From NCBI RefSeq assembly GCF_004000215.1, contig NZ_RBVY01000004.1:248001-312000 (forward strand): 64,000 bases of DNA, in the 5' to 3' direction. The stretch comes from Nitratireductor alexandrii. GTDB taxonomy: Bacteria; Pseudomonadota; Alphaproteobacteria; Rhizobiales; Rhizobiaceae. The translations under genes and the position numbers were made by a program. This document shows positions 1-7,642 of the stretch, one piece after another. The first letter of the stretch is position 1. Each line of letters begins with the position of its first letter. The notes under the pieces are model-generated. The model was not told where the DNA came from and did not search any database. It saw only the letters and a list, made by a program, of their open reading frames with translations.

Positions 1-1484
1 CGTTGTCTGCAAATCAGCGATGGCGCGTCGCCAATCCCGGCCGGATCGACGCCCAAAAGCGCGGCCATGGTCGCTGCGACGTTGTCGAGCCCGCCCGTCT
101 CGAGCGCCCAGTCGGCCCGCCCGCCATCGGCCGCAACGATGGTGAAGGGGACCGGGTTTGCGGTGTGGGAACCGAAGCCGCGGCCCCGATCGTCCAAAAG
201 TCGTTCGGCGTTGCCGTGATCGGCGGTGACCGCCAGCGTCCAGCCGGTGTCACGGGACTGGGCCACGATGGCGGCAAGGGCCCGGTCGACGGCGGCCGCC
301 GCCTGCCGGCACAGGCCCACGTCGCCGGAATGCCCGACCTGATCGAGATTTGGAATATTGACGACAAAACCGGTCTCGCGATCGCTCGTCATCACCTCGC
401 GGCAGGCGTCCACCGTCTCGTCCACCCGCATGCGCGGGTTTTGTTCGGGACCGCCCGGCGTGTCGGGGATCGCCACCTGGCGTTCCCCGAGCGATTGCCG
501 GAAACCGTTGAAGAAATAGGTGACATGCGGAAATTTGCAGTTTTCCGCGATCCGCGTCAGCGCGATGCCGCGCGCCTGCAGGGCCTGCGCCAGACCGCCC
601 GAAAGGCTGCGGGTCGGAAAGAAGACGTGCGCGGCCGGCACGTGTTGCGTGATGGTGGTCAGCGTGGCGACACGGCAGCGCGCGGCAAGCGCTTCGACCG
701 TCTGCACGGCGCGATCGGCGCGATGGCTTGTGACCAGCACGGCCTCGCCCGGCGTGAGCTGGATGTCGGCATCGACCCGGTGAGCGGGGAAGTCGCGCTC
801 GCTGTTGTCCCAGCAAAAACCGTCGAGATGCCGGCGATCGAAGCGCGGCAGCGCGTCGGCGCTCGTAAGCGCATCGACCAGATGCCGCGCCAGGGCGCGG
901 TTTCCGGACCGGTCGGCGAACCAGCTCCGTCCGATCACGACCCCGAGCCGCGCCGCCGGAACCCGCGCCGCCAGCGCCTGCCGCAACGTGTCGAGCAATG
1001 CGGGCCCCGAGCCGCGCATCGCATCGACCCCGTCGAGCACCGGGTGCACCACGACGGTGGAAAATCCGCCGCGTCCGGCCAGGTCAGCCGCCTGGACGAT
1101 GGTGCGCCAATGGCCGTGAACGCCGGCGTCGGAGACAAGGCCGAGAACGTGGATCCGGCCATTTTGGGCCGTCTCGTCGCGCAAGGCTCGCCAGACGGGG
1201 CTTTTTTTCCAGGCGCCCGACCGGTAGGCACGGTCGATCGCAACCAGCGAGGAGACCACGGTGCGGCCCATGCCGAGGGTGAGATGCCCGACTTCGGAAT
1301 TGCCCGCCTGGCCGTCGAACAGCCCCACGGCATCGCCGCTGGCCCTGAGCGGAACCATGCCGTAGCGATCGAACAGGTCGAACAGAACCGGCATGCAGGC
1401 GCGGTCGACGACATTGCCGGGCGAAGGCGCGGCGAGGCCGGCGCCGTCCAGGATGACCAGACCGGCTTTGGCACGAGCGGTCAT
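1..1484 (-). CDS. 2,3-bisphosphoglycerate-independent phosphoglycerate mutase-like enzyme (3' end cut by window edge)
   Basis: Reading leftwards from ATG at 1484 gives about 494 residues with no stop, so the C-terminus lies outside the window; the family is about 510 residues. The alkaline-phosphatase-superfamily fold of GpmI is recognisable: ILDGAG near the start (metal-binding Asp13), GNSEVGH with the phospho-acceptor Ser63, SHRADRA, NIPNLDQVGHSGD and TADHGNAE near the end. The family interconverts 2- and 3-phosphoglycerate in the cytoplasm with two Mn ions. The start overlaps the stop of the upstream methyltransferase (ATGA), so the two are translationally coupled. Company with an EPSP synthase and a methyltransferase rather than glycolytic genes makes a specialised phospho-transfer role possible; related enzymes occur in phosphonate/phosphinate biosynthesis. 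Family call is firm, exact substrate is not. Confidence 0.85.
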   Translation of the reverse strand, partial: MTARAKAGLVILDGAGLAAPSPGNVVDRACMPVLFDLFDRYGMVPLRASGDAVGLFDGQAGNSEVGHLTLGMGRTVVSSLVAIDRAYRSGAWKKSPVWRALRDETAQNGRIHVLGLVSDAGVHGHWRTIVQAADLAGRGGFSTVVVHPVLDGVDAMRGSGPALLDTLRQALAARVPAARLGVVIGRSWFADRSGNRALARHLVDALTSADALPRFDRRHLDGFCWDNSERDFPAHRVDADIQLTPGEAVLVTSHRADRAVQTVEALAARCRVATLTTITQHVPAAHVFFPTRSLSGGLAQALQARGIALTRIAENCKFPHVTYFFNGFRQSLGERQVAIPDTPGGPEQNPRMRVDETVDACREVMTSDRETGFVVNIPNLDQVGHSGDVGLCRQAAAAVDRALAAIVAQSRDTGWTLAVTADHGNAERLLDDRGRGFGSHTANPVPFTIVAADGGRADWALETGGLDNVAATMAALLGVDPAGIGDAPSLICRQ

Positions 1485-2242
1485 CGGTCCGCCGCCGTGG
1501 CGACATGGATGACGAATTCCGACCCGTCCGGGTCGAAACCGACCCCGCGCGGGCCATAAAGGACGGGCGCGCAGAAGCCGCTCGCCCGGATCGCCGCGCC
1601 GACCTCGCCGGTCGCCCAGGCGCGCGTTCGAATGGTGGCCGGCGCATGGCCGGCCGTCCGGTAGGTGATGTCGACAACATCGGGCTCGACCACGGCAAGA
1701 TCGACCGAAGCCTTGAGACCGGTGCAGCAATAGGTGCGATCCTGTGCGGATATCCGCCCGGCAAGCAGCGCGTCATAATTGCGATGATCGAGCACCAGCG
1801 TGCCCCCGTCGCCAAGCAGCCGCCGAAAATTGCACAGCGCGCGCTCCAAATCGGCACGCGAAAACAGATGCGCGATCGAATTGCCCATGCAGATCACCGC
1901 GTCGAAGGGACCGGCGGGCAGGCTTTCGTGATCGAGCCAGTCGCCAAGCGCGCAGGGCACCGCCCGTGCGGCCATGGTGGCGATGTTGCGCCTGGCCTGT
2001 TCGACCATCTCCGCAGCCCCGTCGATCGCGGTGACGGCGAACCCGGCCTGCGACAGCAGAACGGCATGAAAACCGGTGCCGGTGGCCGCATCGAGCACCG
2101 AGCGGGCCCGCCTCGCGCTCAAGACGTCGACAAGAAAGCTGCCTTCGGCGGCGCGCCGGTCGGCCCAGCCGAGCAGGGCGTCCCATTGCGCGACCAGCGC
2201 CGTGTCGTATTCGTCGCGGTAACGCGTGGATGAGGTTTGCAT
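1481..2242 (-). CDS. class I SAM-dependent methyltransferase, glycine N-methyltransferase-like
   Basis: A 253-residue cytoplasmic methyltransferase. The SAM-binding motif VLDAATGTGFH is near residue 50, an acidic ribose-binding position follows in TAIDGAAEM, and the GNSIAHLF stretch is typical of glycine/sarcosine N-methyltransferases. An upstream extension of the frame exists, but ATG 2242 is chosen because a good ribosome site (AGGAAAC) sits just before it and the protein then begins in the normal family position. The gene follows aroA by 26 bases and overlaps the phosphoglycerate-mutase-like gene by four, so the three form one operon. Acceptor could be glycine, sarcosine or another small amine or hydroxyl compound; sequence alone does not decide. 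Confidence 0.8.
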   Translation of the reverse strand: MQTSSTRYRDEYDTALVAQWDALLGWADRRAAEGSFLVDVLSARRARSVLDAATGTGFHAVLLSQAGFAVTAIDGAAEMVEQARRNIATMAARAVPCALGDWLDHESLPAGPFDAVICMGNSIAHLFSRADLERALCNFRRLLGDGGTLVLDHRNYDALLAGRISAQDRTYCCTGLKASVDLAVVEPDVVDITYRTAGHAPATIRTRAWATGEVGAAIRASGFCAPVLYGPRGVGFDPDGSEFVIHVATAADR

Positions 2243-2268
2243 CGTTTCCTCCCGGCAACACACACCAG

Positions 2269-3594
2269 CTAGAGACCGACACCGTAAACTTTGGCCAGAC
2301 GCGCATATTCGCGCCAATAGTCGGGAAAGGATTTTGCAACGCAGGCCGGGTCCTCGATCGTGATGCCCGGGCACGCAAGCGCGGCCAGCGAGAACGCCAT
2401 GGCGACGCGATGATCGTCATAGGTGTGCACCGAGGCGGGCCGGGGCCCGGTTCCGTCCGGCGCGATCTCCAGCCAGTCAGGGCCTTCCCGCGCCGGAATG
2501 CCGATGCGGCGAAGCTCCTCGGCGGCCGCATGAAGCCTGTCGCACTCCTTCAGGCGCAAATTGGCGATGTTGACGATTTTCGTCCTGCCCTTTGCGAACG
2601 CGGCAACCACGGCGAGCGTGAGCACCATGTCGGGCATGGTCTCCAGGTCGACCTCGATGCCGCGCAACGCGCCTTCGGGTCCGCGCAACTCGATCTCGCC
2701 CGGCGTCGCCGCAACCGCGCACCCCATCTCCTCCAGCACGCGGACAAGGCCGACATCGCCTTGCGCGGACGCCGTACCCAAGCCCGAAACCCGCACCGTG
2801 CCGCCGAGAATGGCGGCCGCGCCGAGGAAATAGGACATCGCGGAGGCGTCGGGCTCGACCGCGATCGAGGCCACGGCCGGCTGTCCGGGCTGTACGCGCC
2901 AGATCTGCGGCCCGACCGGCGCGACGTCGACGCCGGCCGTCCGCATGGCCGCCACGGTCATGTCGACATAGGGACGGGAGACGAGATTCCCGGTCGCCTC
3001 CACGTGAACCGGGCCGTCCGCAGGTTCCTGGCGCGCGGCCGACAGCAGCATGGAGCTGGTGAATTGAGACGAGACCGAGCCGTCGACCCGCCAATGCGCG
3101 CCGGTCGGCCTGCCGCCGACAATGCGCACGGGAAGGCACCCCGGATTGCCGGTTTCATCGACCCGGCGGCCGAGCGCCCGCAGCGCCTCGATGCCGCTCG
3201 CCATCGGCCGTTCGCACAGCCGCCGCGTTCCGGTAATGGTCGTCTCGCCATCCGCATCCGCGGCCATCGACAGCAAGAAGCGAGCCGGCGTGCCCGCCGC
3301 GCCGATATCGAGCGGTCCGCCCGGCGCGCCAGGCCTGCCGCCGGCGCACGCATTTTCGACCCGGAAGGCGGCCCGGGCCGTGTCGGCCTGAACCGACAGC
3401 CCACCGAACCGGTCGATGCAATCGGCGAAGCGTACCGTGTCGTCGGCATGCAGCGCACCGGTCACGCTGGTGGTGCCGGACCGCGCCGCAGCCAGCGCGA
3501 GCGCGCGATTGGTGAGGGATTTCGATCCCGGCAGACGGGGCTCGAAAAACGGCGACCGGGTACGGGCGGAGGTAGTGGTGGACGCGACTGTCAT
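2269..3594 (-). CDS. aroA: 3-phosphoshikimate 1-carboxyvinyltransferase (EPSP synthase)
   Basis: A 441-residue enolpyruvyl transferase. Hallmarks are all present: LPGSKSLTNRA (Lys25, Ser26, Arg30), GAAGTPARF for PEP binding, LKECDRLHA, DDHRVAMAF, and a C-terminal KSFPDYW. It transfers the enolpyruvyl group of PEP to shikimate 3-phosphate in the chorismate pathway. Start ATG 3594 (GGTG upstream) fits the family N-terminus; in-frame ATGs at 3624 and 3654 would add residues unlike the family. In Hyphomicrobiales the housekeeping aroA usually sits with cmk and rpsA. Here it heads an operon with a methyltransferase and a phosphoglycerate-mutase-like gene, so it may be a second, specialised copy. 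The active-site residues look intact. Confidence 0.9.
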   Translation of the reverse strand: MTVASTTTSARTRSPFFEPRLPGSKSLTNRALALAAARSGTTSVTGALHADDTVRFADCIDRFGGLSVQADTARAAFRVENACAGGRPGAPGGPLDIGAAGTPARFLLSMAADADGETTITGTRRLCERPMASGIEALRALGRRVDETGNPGCLPVRIVGGRPTGAHWRVDGSVSSQFTSSMLLSAARQEPADGPVHVEATGNLVSRPYVDMTVAAMRTAGVDVAPVGPQIWRVQPGQPAVASIAVEPDASAMSYFLGAAAILGGTVRVSGLGTASAQGDVGLVRVLEEMGCAVAATPGEIELRGPEGALRGIEVDLETMPDMVLTLAVVAAFAKGRTKIVNIANLRLKECDRLHAAAEELRRIGIPAREGPDWLEIAPDGTGPRPASVHTYDDHRVAMAFSLAALACPGITIEDPACVAKSFPDYWREYARLAKVYGVGL

Positions 3595-4072
3595 CAAATT
3601 CACCAACAAAAACAAACGGTACATCGCCCGCCGACATATCGACGGAACCCGCATGACGACCGGGAAGTCCCAAGATGAGGCGGCAGGTCGAGAAACGACT
3701 GAACCAGCCGCCGAAGGATCGCCACATAACTAGTTTATTAGAATTTACATACAACCAAGAGTCAATGATATTTATTTGATACAATTTATAGGCGAATTTG
3801 CCGCGAACGAAGCCCGGACCCCATCGTTCGGGTCGCGCACACTCGGTCTCCGCTTCATCCTCACGCTTCCGCCGCCGGCCTGTGCCGCCACCTCGCGTCT
3901 GGCGCTTGACAGGGCGTCAATACAACTATAAAGTTAGTTTTATAGTGACATAGCAACCGATACCGATGCCCGGCCGCAGCCGATGCGGTCGTCGATGGCG
4001 CGCGCCGATCCGCCGACCAGGCGGGCTTTGCAAGGCAACCGCCAACGACCTCACCCCAGGGAGGACCAGGAG
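3595..4072. other. AT-rich divergent intergenic region between aroA and the oxygenase gene
   Basis: No convincing gene. About 3725-3790 is strongly AT-rich compared with its surroundings and probably carries the leftward aroA promoter; a TTGACT box on the minus strand lies at 3760-3765. The right part carries a rightward promoter with a palindrome, listed separately. The AT-rich tract may also mark a recombination boundary. Confidence 0.5.
3906..3946 (+). promoter_or_regulatory. promoter with overlapping palindromic operator for the 2OG/Fe(II)-type oxygenase gene
   Basis: A perfect -35 hexamer TTGACA lies at 3906-3911. Downstream is a perfect 8-bp inverted repeat, ACTATAAA (3925-3932) and TTTATAGT (3939-3946), with a 6-base spacer. 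The left arm contains TATAAA (3927-3932), which would serve as a -10 box at a 15-base spacing. A palindrome lying on the -10 is a typical repressor site. No regulator in the window is clearly linked to it; the LysR gene at 5171-6055 is one candidate, though its class usually uses a different site type. Confidence 0.6.
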
Positions 4073-5113
4073 ATGACAGCAACGACTTCTTCCAACCAAA
4101 CCGACGCCCTGCCGGCCGGCGAAGCCGCCCGCGCTGTGCCGCCCGCCAAGTCGATCCCCTTCACCGAAATTCCGCTCGTCGACTTCCAAGGCTTCCGGAA
4201 CGGCACGGACGCCGACAAGAAGCGCGTCGCCGCCGAGATCGGCAAAGCGCTGAACGATGTCGGGTTCTTCTACCTGGTCAACCATGGCATACCCGCCGAG
4301 GACGTGGCGGCCGTGTTCGCCGCAGCACGCGGCTTCTTCACCCAGCCCGGCGCGCGCAAGAACGCGGTTTCCAGCGCAAACACCAGCAACCATCGCGGCT
4401 ATTTCCCGATGGGCGGCGAGAATGTCGATCCGCTTCACACACGTGACCTGAAGGAAGGTTTCGACATCGGCTTCGAGGGGACGCTCGCGCAGGAAGAAGC
4501 GCGCAGGGGCGGCTTGCGCGGCCTCAACCAATGGCCCGACGAACCGGCCGGTTTCCGTCCCGCCCTGGAGCGCTATTACGAACACAGCGTCGCGCTCGGC
4601 CGCGATTTGTGCCGCGCCTTCGCGCTGGCGCTCGACATGGAGGAAGACACGTTCGACCGCGAGATCGAGCACTCCGAATCGCGTATGCGCCTCCTGAGCT
4701 ACCCGCCGCAGCCGGGCGGTCCCAAGGACAGCCGCGCCTTCGGCGCCGGCGCCCACACCGATTGCGGCTGCCTGACCATATTGGCTCAGGATGCGCTCGG
4801 CGGACTGGCGGCACGCAACAGCGCGGGAGACTGGATCGCCGTCGATCCGATCGAAAACGCGCTGATCTGCAATGTCGGCGACATCATGGAGCAATGGTCC
4901 GGCGGACGTTTTGCCAGCACGGTCCACCGGGTCATCAACGATTCGGACCAGTATCGTTATTCGGTGGCGCTGTTCTTCAACCCGAATCTCGACGTCGTGG
5001 TCGACGGTTTCAAGAGCCTGACCGGAGCCGAGAGCGCCGGCGGCAAGACGACGACCGAGGAATATCTGGGCTGCTGTTTCAGCGAAACCCGCTCGGCCTG
5101 CCAATTGCCCTGA
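4073..5113 (+). CDS. 2-oxoglutarate/Fe(II)-dependent oxygenase, isopenicillin N synthase-like
   Basis: A 346-residue cytoplasmic non-haem iron enzyme of the isopenicillin-N-synthase-like superfamily. The N-terminal DIOX_N region (about 33-150) contains GFFYLVNHGI. The C-terminal jelly roll carries the iron triad His228, Asp230 (HTDCG) and His285 (STVHRV), and Arg295-x-Ser297 (RYS), which normally holds the 2-oxoglutarate carboxylate. ATG 4073 is chosen over an upstream in-frame ATG at 3983 because GGAGGACCAGGAG lies directly before it. Substrate cannot be told; relatives hydroxylate, desaturate or cyclise small molecules. It is transcribed divergently from the aroA operon and converges on a LysR gene. 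Confidence 0.85.
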   Translation: MTATTSSNQTDALPAGEAARAVPPAKSIPFTEIPLVDFQGFRNGTDADKKRVAAEIGKALNDVGFFYLVNHGIPAEDVAAVFAAARGFFTQPGARKNAVSSANTSNHRGYFPMGGENVDPLHTRDLKEGFDIGFEGTLAQEEARRGGLRGLNQWPDEPAGFRPALERYYEHSVALGRDLCRAFALALDMEEDTFDREIEHSESRMRLLSYPPQPGGPKDSRAFGAGAHTDCGCLTILAQDALGGLAARNSAGDWIAVDPIENALICNVGDIMEQWSGGRFASTVHRVINDSDQYRYSVALFFNPNLDVVVDGFKSLTGAESAGGKTTTEEYLGCCFSETRSACQLP

Positions 5114-5170
5114 CCAGACCGGGGCGGCTGGAGGACGTGGCGCGCGCCGTGGCACCAATCGTGGCGCGCG

Positions 5171-6055
5171 CTATGTCGCGGCGGCGGCAAAAACGTTCGC
5201 GATGACCGTTGCCAGTCTCGCCGCCAGCGGCCCGGTCCGCCCGGGGGCTGCACTCAATACCAGATGGGTCTCGCCCAGCGGCGGCAGCACGTCGTCGGCG
5301 AGCATGCGCAACCCGGCCTGGCCCGACAGCGTGCTGTGCGGCAGGACGCCGACGGCGATGCCGGCGGCGATCGCGGCGCGAACCCCGGCAACGCTCTCGC
5401 TGGTCAGCACGATCCGGTAGTCGAGGTCGCAATGCCGCAACAGATCGAGGCAACGTTCGCGCCACCAGCAGGTTCGGTCGAACAAGGCCACCGGCAGCGG
5501 ACGCAGGCTTTCCAGGTCCCGGAACCGGGATCCGGCCCACACCGCCCGCTCGGAATGAACGACCCGGTCAGTTGCGGCGATCTCCTGAGGCGAGTGCAGA
5601 GCGAGATCGAGTTCGCCATGCGCGAGCGCGCGCGGAAAATCCATGCTCGACATGCAGCGTACGAACAGACGTGCCGCCGGCTGGTCTTCGGCGAAGCCGG
5701 CCAGGATCGCCGGCAGGATCGTGTCGCTATATTCCTCCGGGACGCCGAGGCGGATTTCTTCGACGACCGGCGCGCCGCGCAATCGTGCGGCGGCCTGATC
5801 GAGCACGTCGACGACATGACGGGCGACCGGCAGCAATTGCTCGCCGGCCGGCGTCAGCATCACCCCGCGGCCATGTCTTTCGAACACGCGCTGCCCGAGC
5901 GCTCTTTCCAGTTTCTGCACCTGCAGGCTGACGGCCGATTGCGTGCGCAGGAGCTGCGCCGCGCCGGCACTCAAGCTGCCCGCCCTGGCGACGGCGAGAA
6001 ACACGCGCAGCAGCGCGCTGTCGAGCGGGTCGCCCAAGCTATCTGTTTCGATCAT
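5171..6055 (-). CDS. LysR-family transcriptional regulator
   Basis: A 294-residue regulator. The N-terminal winged helix-turn-helix (about residues 12-70) shows the LysR pattern LRVFLAVARAGSLSAGAAQLL...SAVSLQVQKLE...LGQRVFER, followed by an effector-binding domain of two alpha/beta subdomains (about 95-290, with SESVAGVRAAIAAGIAVGVLP). LysR proteins usually control a divergent neighbour; here that is the ArsP-type permease at 6128, 72 bases away. It converges with the oxygenase gene with a 57-base gap, so that gene is a second possible target. A dyad at 6059-6084 sits directly upstream of the start codon. Confidence 0.9.
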   Translation of the reverse strand: MIETDSLGDPLDSALLRVFLAVARAGSLSAGAAQLLRTQSAVSLQVQKLERALGQRVFERHGRGVMLTPAGEQLLPVARHVVDVLDQAAARLRGAPVVEEIRLGVPEEYSDTILPAILAGFAEDQPAARLFVRCMSSMDFPRALAHGELDLALHSPQEIAATDRVVHSERAVWAGSRFRDLESLRPLPVALFDRTCWWRERCLDLLRHCDLDYRIVLTSESVAGVRAAIAAGIAVGVLPHSTLSGQAGLRMLADDVLPPLGETHLVLSAAPGRTGPLAARLATVIANVFAAAAT

Positions 6056-6058
6056 GGC

Positions 6059-6084
6059 TGATATTTATCCTATTCGATTTATCA
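6059..6084. promoter_or_regulatory. candidate LysR operator in the lysR/permease divergent gap
   Basis: TGATA (6059-6063) and TATCA (6080-6084) form inverted arms around an AT-rich core that itself holds two TTTATC direct repeats. Position between divergent genes and the spaced dyad fit LysR sites, but the arms are short. Confidence 0.4.
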
Positions 6085-6127
6085 ATAAAAGCTTTTCCCG
6101 TATGGGTCGTGTTCGAGGAGAGATGTC

Positions 6128-7150
6128 TTGAACAGCGTCCTGTCGCATGCCGATCGCCGGTTCATCCTTACGCTCGTGGCGATCGCCGCCGGCCTCGCCG
6201 CGACGGCGTTGTGGCCGCAAAAGGCGCAAGGCGCGGCGCTGTTCGCGCTCGTCAGCCTGGTCAAGGTCAGCCCGATGGTCGCCCTCGGCATCGTGCTGTC
6301 GGCCTGGGTGGCGGCCAGCGGCGCGGGGGCGGTAACGGCCAACCTGTTCAAGGGCCGGCCGTCGAGCGTGATCGTCACGGCCGCCGCGATCGGCGCCGTC
6401 ACTCCGGTATGCGGGGTCACCGTGCTGCCCCTGATGACCGGACTGTTGGTGTCGGGCGTGCCGCTGGCGCCGATCATGGCGTTCTGGCTGTCCTCGCCGG
6501 TAACCGATCCGTCGCTGTTCACCGCGACCTGGGCCGTGCTCGGCCCCGGCTTTGCCATCGGCAAGACGCTCGCCGCCTTCGCGATCGGGATTTTCGCCGG
6601 TCTGGCAACGGCGCTCTTGCACAAAACGCGCATGGTGCAGGTGCCGCTGCGGGCGCATCCGCGGGGCGGACGAAATCCCGGTTGCGCGCCGGAAGCCGGC
6701 GGGTTTCGCCCGGCGGTATGGCGCGATCGGGTCCGCATGCGGACTTTCGCGCGCGAGCTCGCCTGGATGACGAAGCTCGTCCTGTTGTGCCTATCGCTCG
6801 CCTTCGCGGCGGAATATCTGCTGCGCGACCTGGTGCCGCCCGAGCTTTTGAGCGCCTATGCCGGGGCCGACTCACCCTATGCCATCCCACTCGCCGTAAC
6901 GCTCGGCGCGCCCTTATATCTCGACGGCTACGCCGCCCTGCCGCTGGTGCGCGGCCTGCTCGACCTCGGCATGTCCGCCGGCGCCGCGCTCGGCTTTCTG
7001 GTCGCCGGCAGTGCGGTCAGCATCTGGGGCGTGCTGGCGGTCGTGCCGGTGCTGCGCGCCTCGACGCTGGGCCTGTTCGTGGCGCTGGCGGTGGCGGGAT
7101 CGCTCGTCTCGGCCTATGCCTTCCAGGCGCTGTGGCAGGTTTTTGCCTGA
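6128..7150 (+). CDS. ArsP/DUF318-type permease, integral membrane
   Basis: A 340-residue polytopic inner-membrane protein of the permease family that includes ArsP (PF03773 type). The two halves each have about four hydrophobic segments (roughly residues 10-145 and 215-338) joined by a basic cytoplasmic loop. The signature TPVCGVTVLPL (about 96-106) carries a conserved Cys in the first half. Translation appears to start at TTG 6128, behind GAGGAGAG; the nearby ATG 6123 stops after two codons. ArsP members export trivalent organoarsenicals, and an ArsR-type regulator lies 118 bases downstream, which supports metalloid efflux. Some members of the family have other or unknown substrates. Confidence 0.75.
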   Translation: MNSVLSHADRRFILTLVAIAAGLAATALWPQKAQGAALFALVSLVKVSPMVALGIVLSAWVAASGAGAVTANLFKGRPSSVIVTAAAIGAVTPVCGVTVLPLMTGLLVSGVPLAPIMAFWLSSPVTDPSLFTATWAVLGPGFAIGKTLAAFAIGIFAGLATALLHKTRMVQVPLRAHPRGGRNPGCAPEAGGFRPAVWRDRVRMRTFARELAWMTKLVLLCLSLAFAAEYLLRDLVPPELLSAYAGADSPYAIPLAVTLGAPLYLDGYAALPLVRGLLDLGMSAGAALGFLVAGSAVSIWGVLAVVPVLRASTLGLFVALAVAGSLVSAYAFQALWQVFA

Positions 7151-7213
7151 TCCCCGACCTGCGCCGCCCTTTCAAAAGGGCCAGACGGTCAACCGCCGGC
7201 AGCGGCGGCCGGC

Positions 7214-7243
7214 TTGACACCCCTCCATCCGACTAGTTTTATC
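7214..7243 (+). promoter_or_regulatory. candidate promoter for the arsR-type gene
   Basis: A perfect TTGACA at 7214-7219 is followed by AT-rich TTTTATC around 7237-7243 at about 17 bases. The -10 match is weak, but the position 25 bases before the ArsR start is good and suggests the regulator has its own promoter separate from the permease. Confidence 0.4.
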
Positions 7244-7268
7244 GCGGCAAACCGGGGGAACGATCTCG

Positions 7269-7616
7269 ATGTTGTCCGCACAGGACGCCGCAAAGGGTTT
7301 TGATGCCGTGGGGGCACCCGCGCGCATCGTCGTGCTTCTGGCGCTGGTGCGCGCCGGGCCGGACGGTCTTTTGATCGGAGAACTGCAAAAGCGGCTCGAG
7401 ATTCCGGCCTCGACCCTGGCGCACCATATCCGCATCCTGCTCAATGCCGGTCTGATCAGCCAGGAGCGCCAGGGGCGCACCACCACCTGCCGGCCGAACC
7501 TCGACGCCATCGAGGAACTCGCCGCGTTCCTGATGAAGGAATGCTGCGCCGACCGCGCGCCGCAGCCGGCCGGACAGAGCACCGGGAGAGACGGCAAGGA
7601 CGACGCGCGCGCCTGA
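7269..7616 (+). CDS. ArsR-family winged-helix regulator with C-terminal Cys-Cys pair
   Basis: A 115-residue ArsR/SmtB-type repressor. The helix-turn-helix spans about residues 36-75 (IGELQKRLEIPASTLAHHIRIL) with a beta wing (ERQGRTTTCRP). Cys92-Cys93, plus Cys74, recall the C-terminal As(III) site of Acidithiobacillus-type ArsR rather than the CxC site of the R773 type. It would repress its own promoter and perhaps the permease upstream until a thiol-binding metalloid is bound. ATG 7269 follows GGGGGAACG. The 3' end converges with folD after 26 bases. Metal sensing is inferred from the cysteines and neighbour only. Confidence 0.8.
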   Translation: MLSAQDAAKGFDAVGAPARIVVLLALVRAGPDGLLIGELQKRLEIPASTLAHHIRILLNAGLISQERQGRTTTCRPNLDAIEELAAFLMKECCADRAPQPAGQSTGRDGKDDARA

Positions 7617-7642
7617 GCGCGGTCCGCCGCAACGCGATGCGA

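Noticed and set aside
3-1559. 518-residue open frame on the plus strand
   Set aside because: Antisense to the phosphoglycerate-mutase-like gene, Arg/Gly/Ala-rich with no family motif; a by-product of high GC.
5139-5172. GTGGCGCGCGC direct repeat after the oxygenase gene
   Set aside because: Two short GC-rich copies in a GC-rich genome; no linked mobile-element feature.
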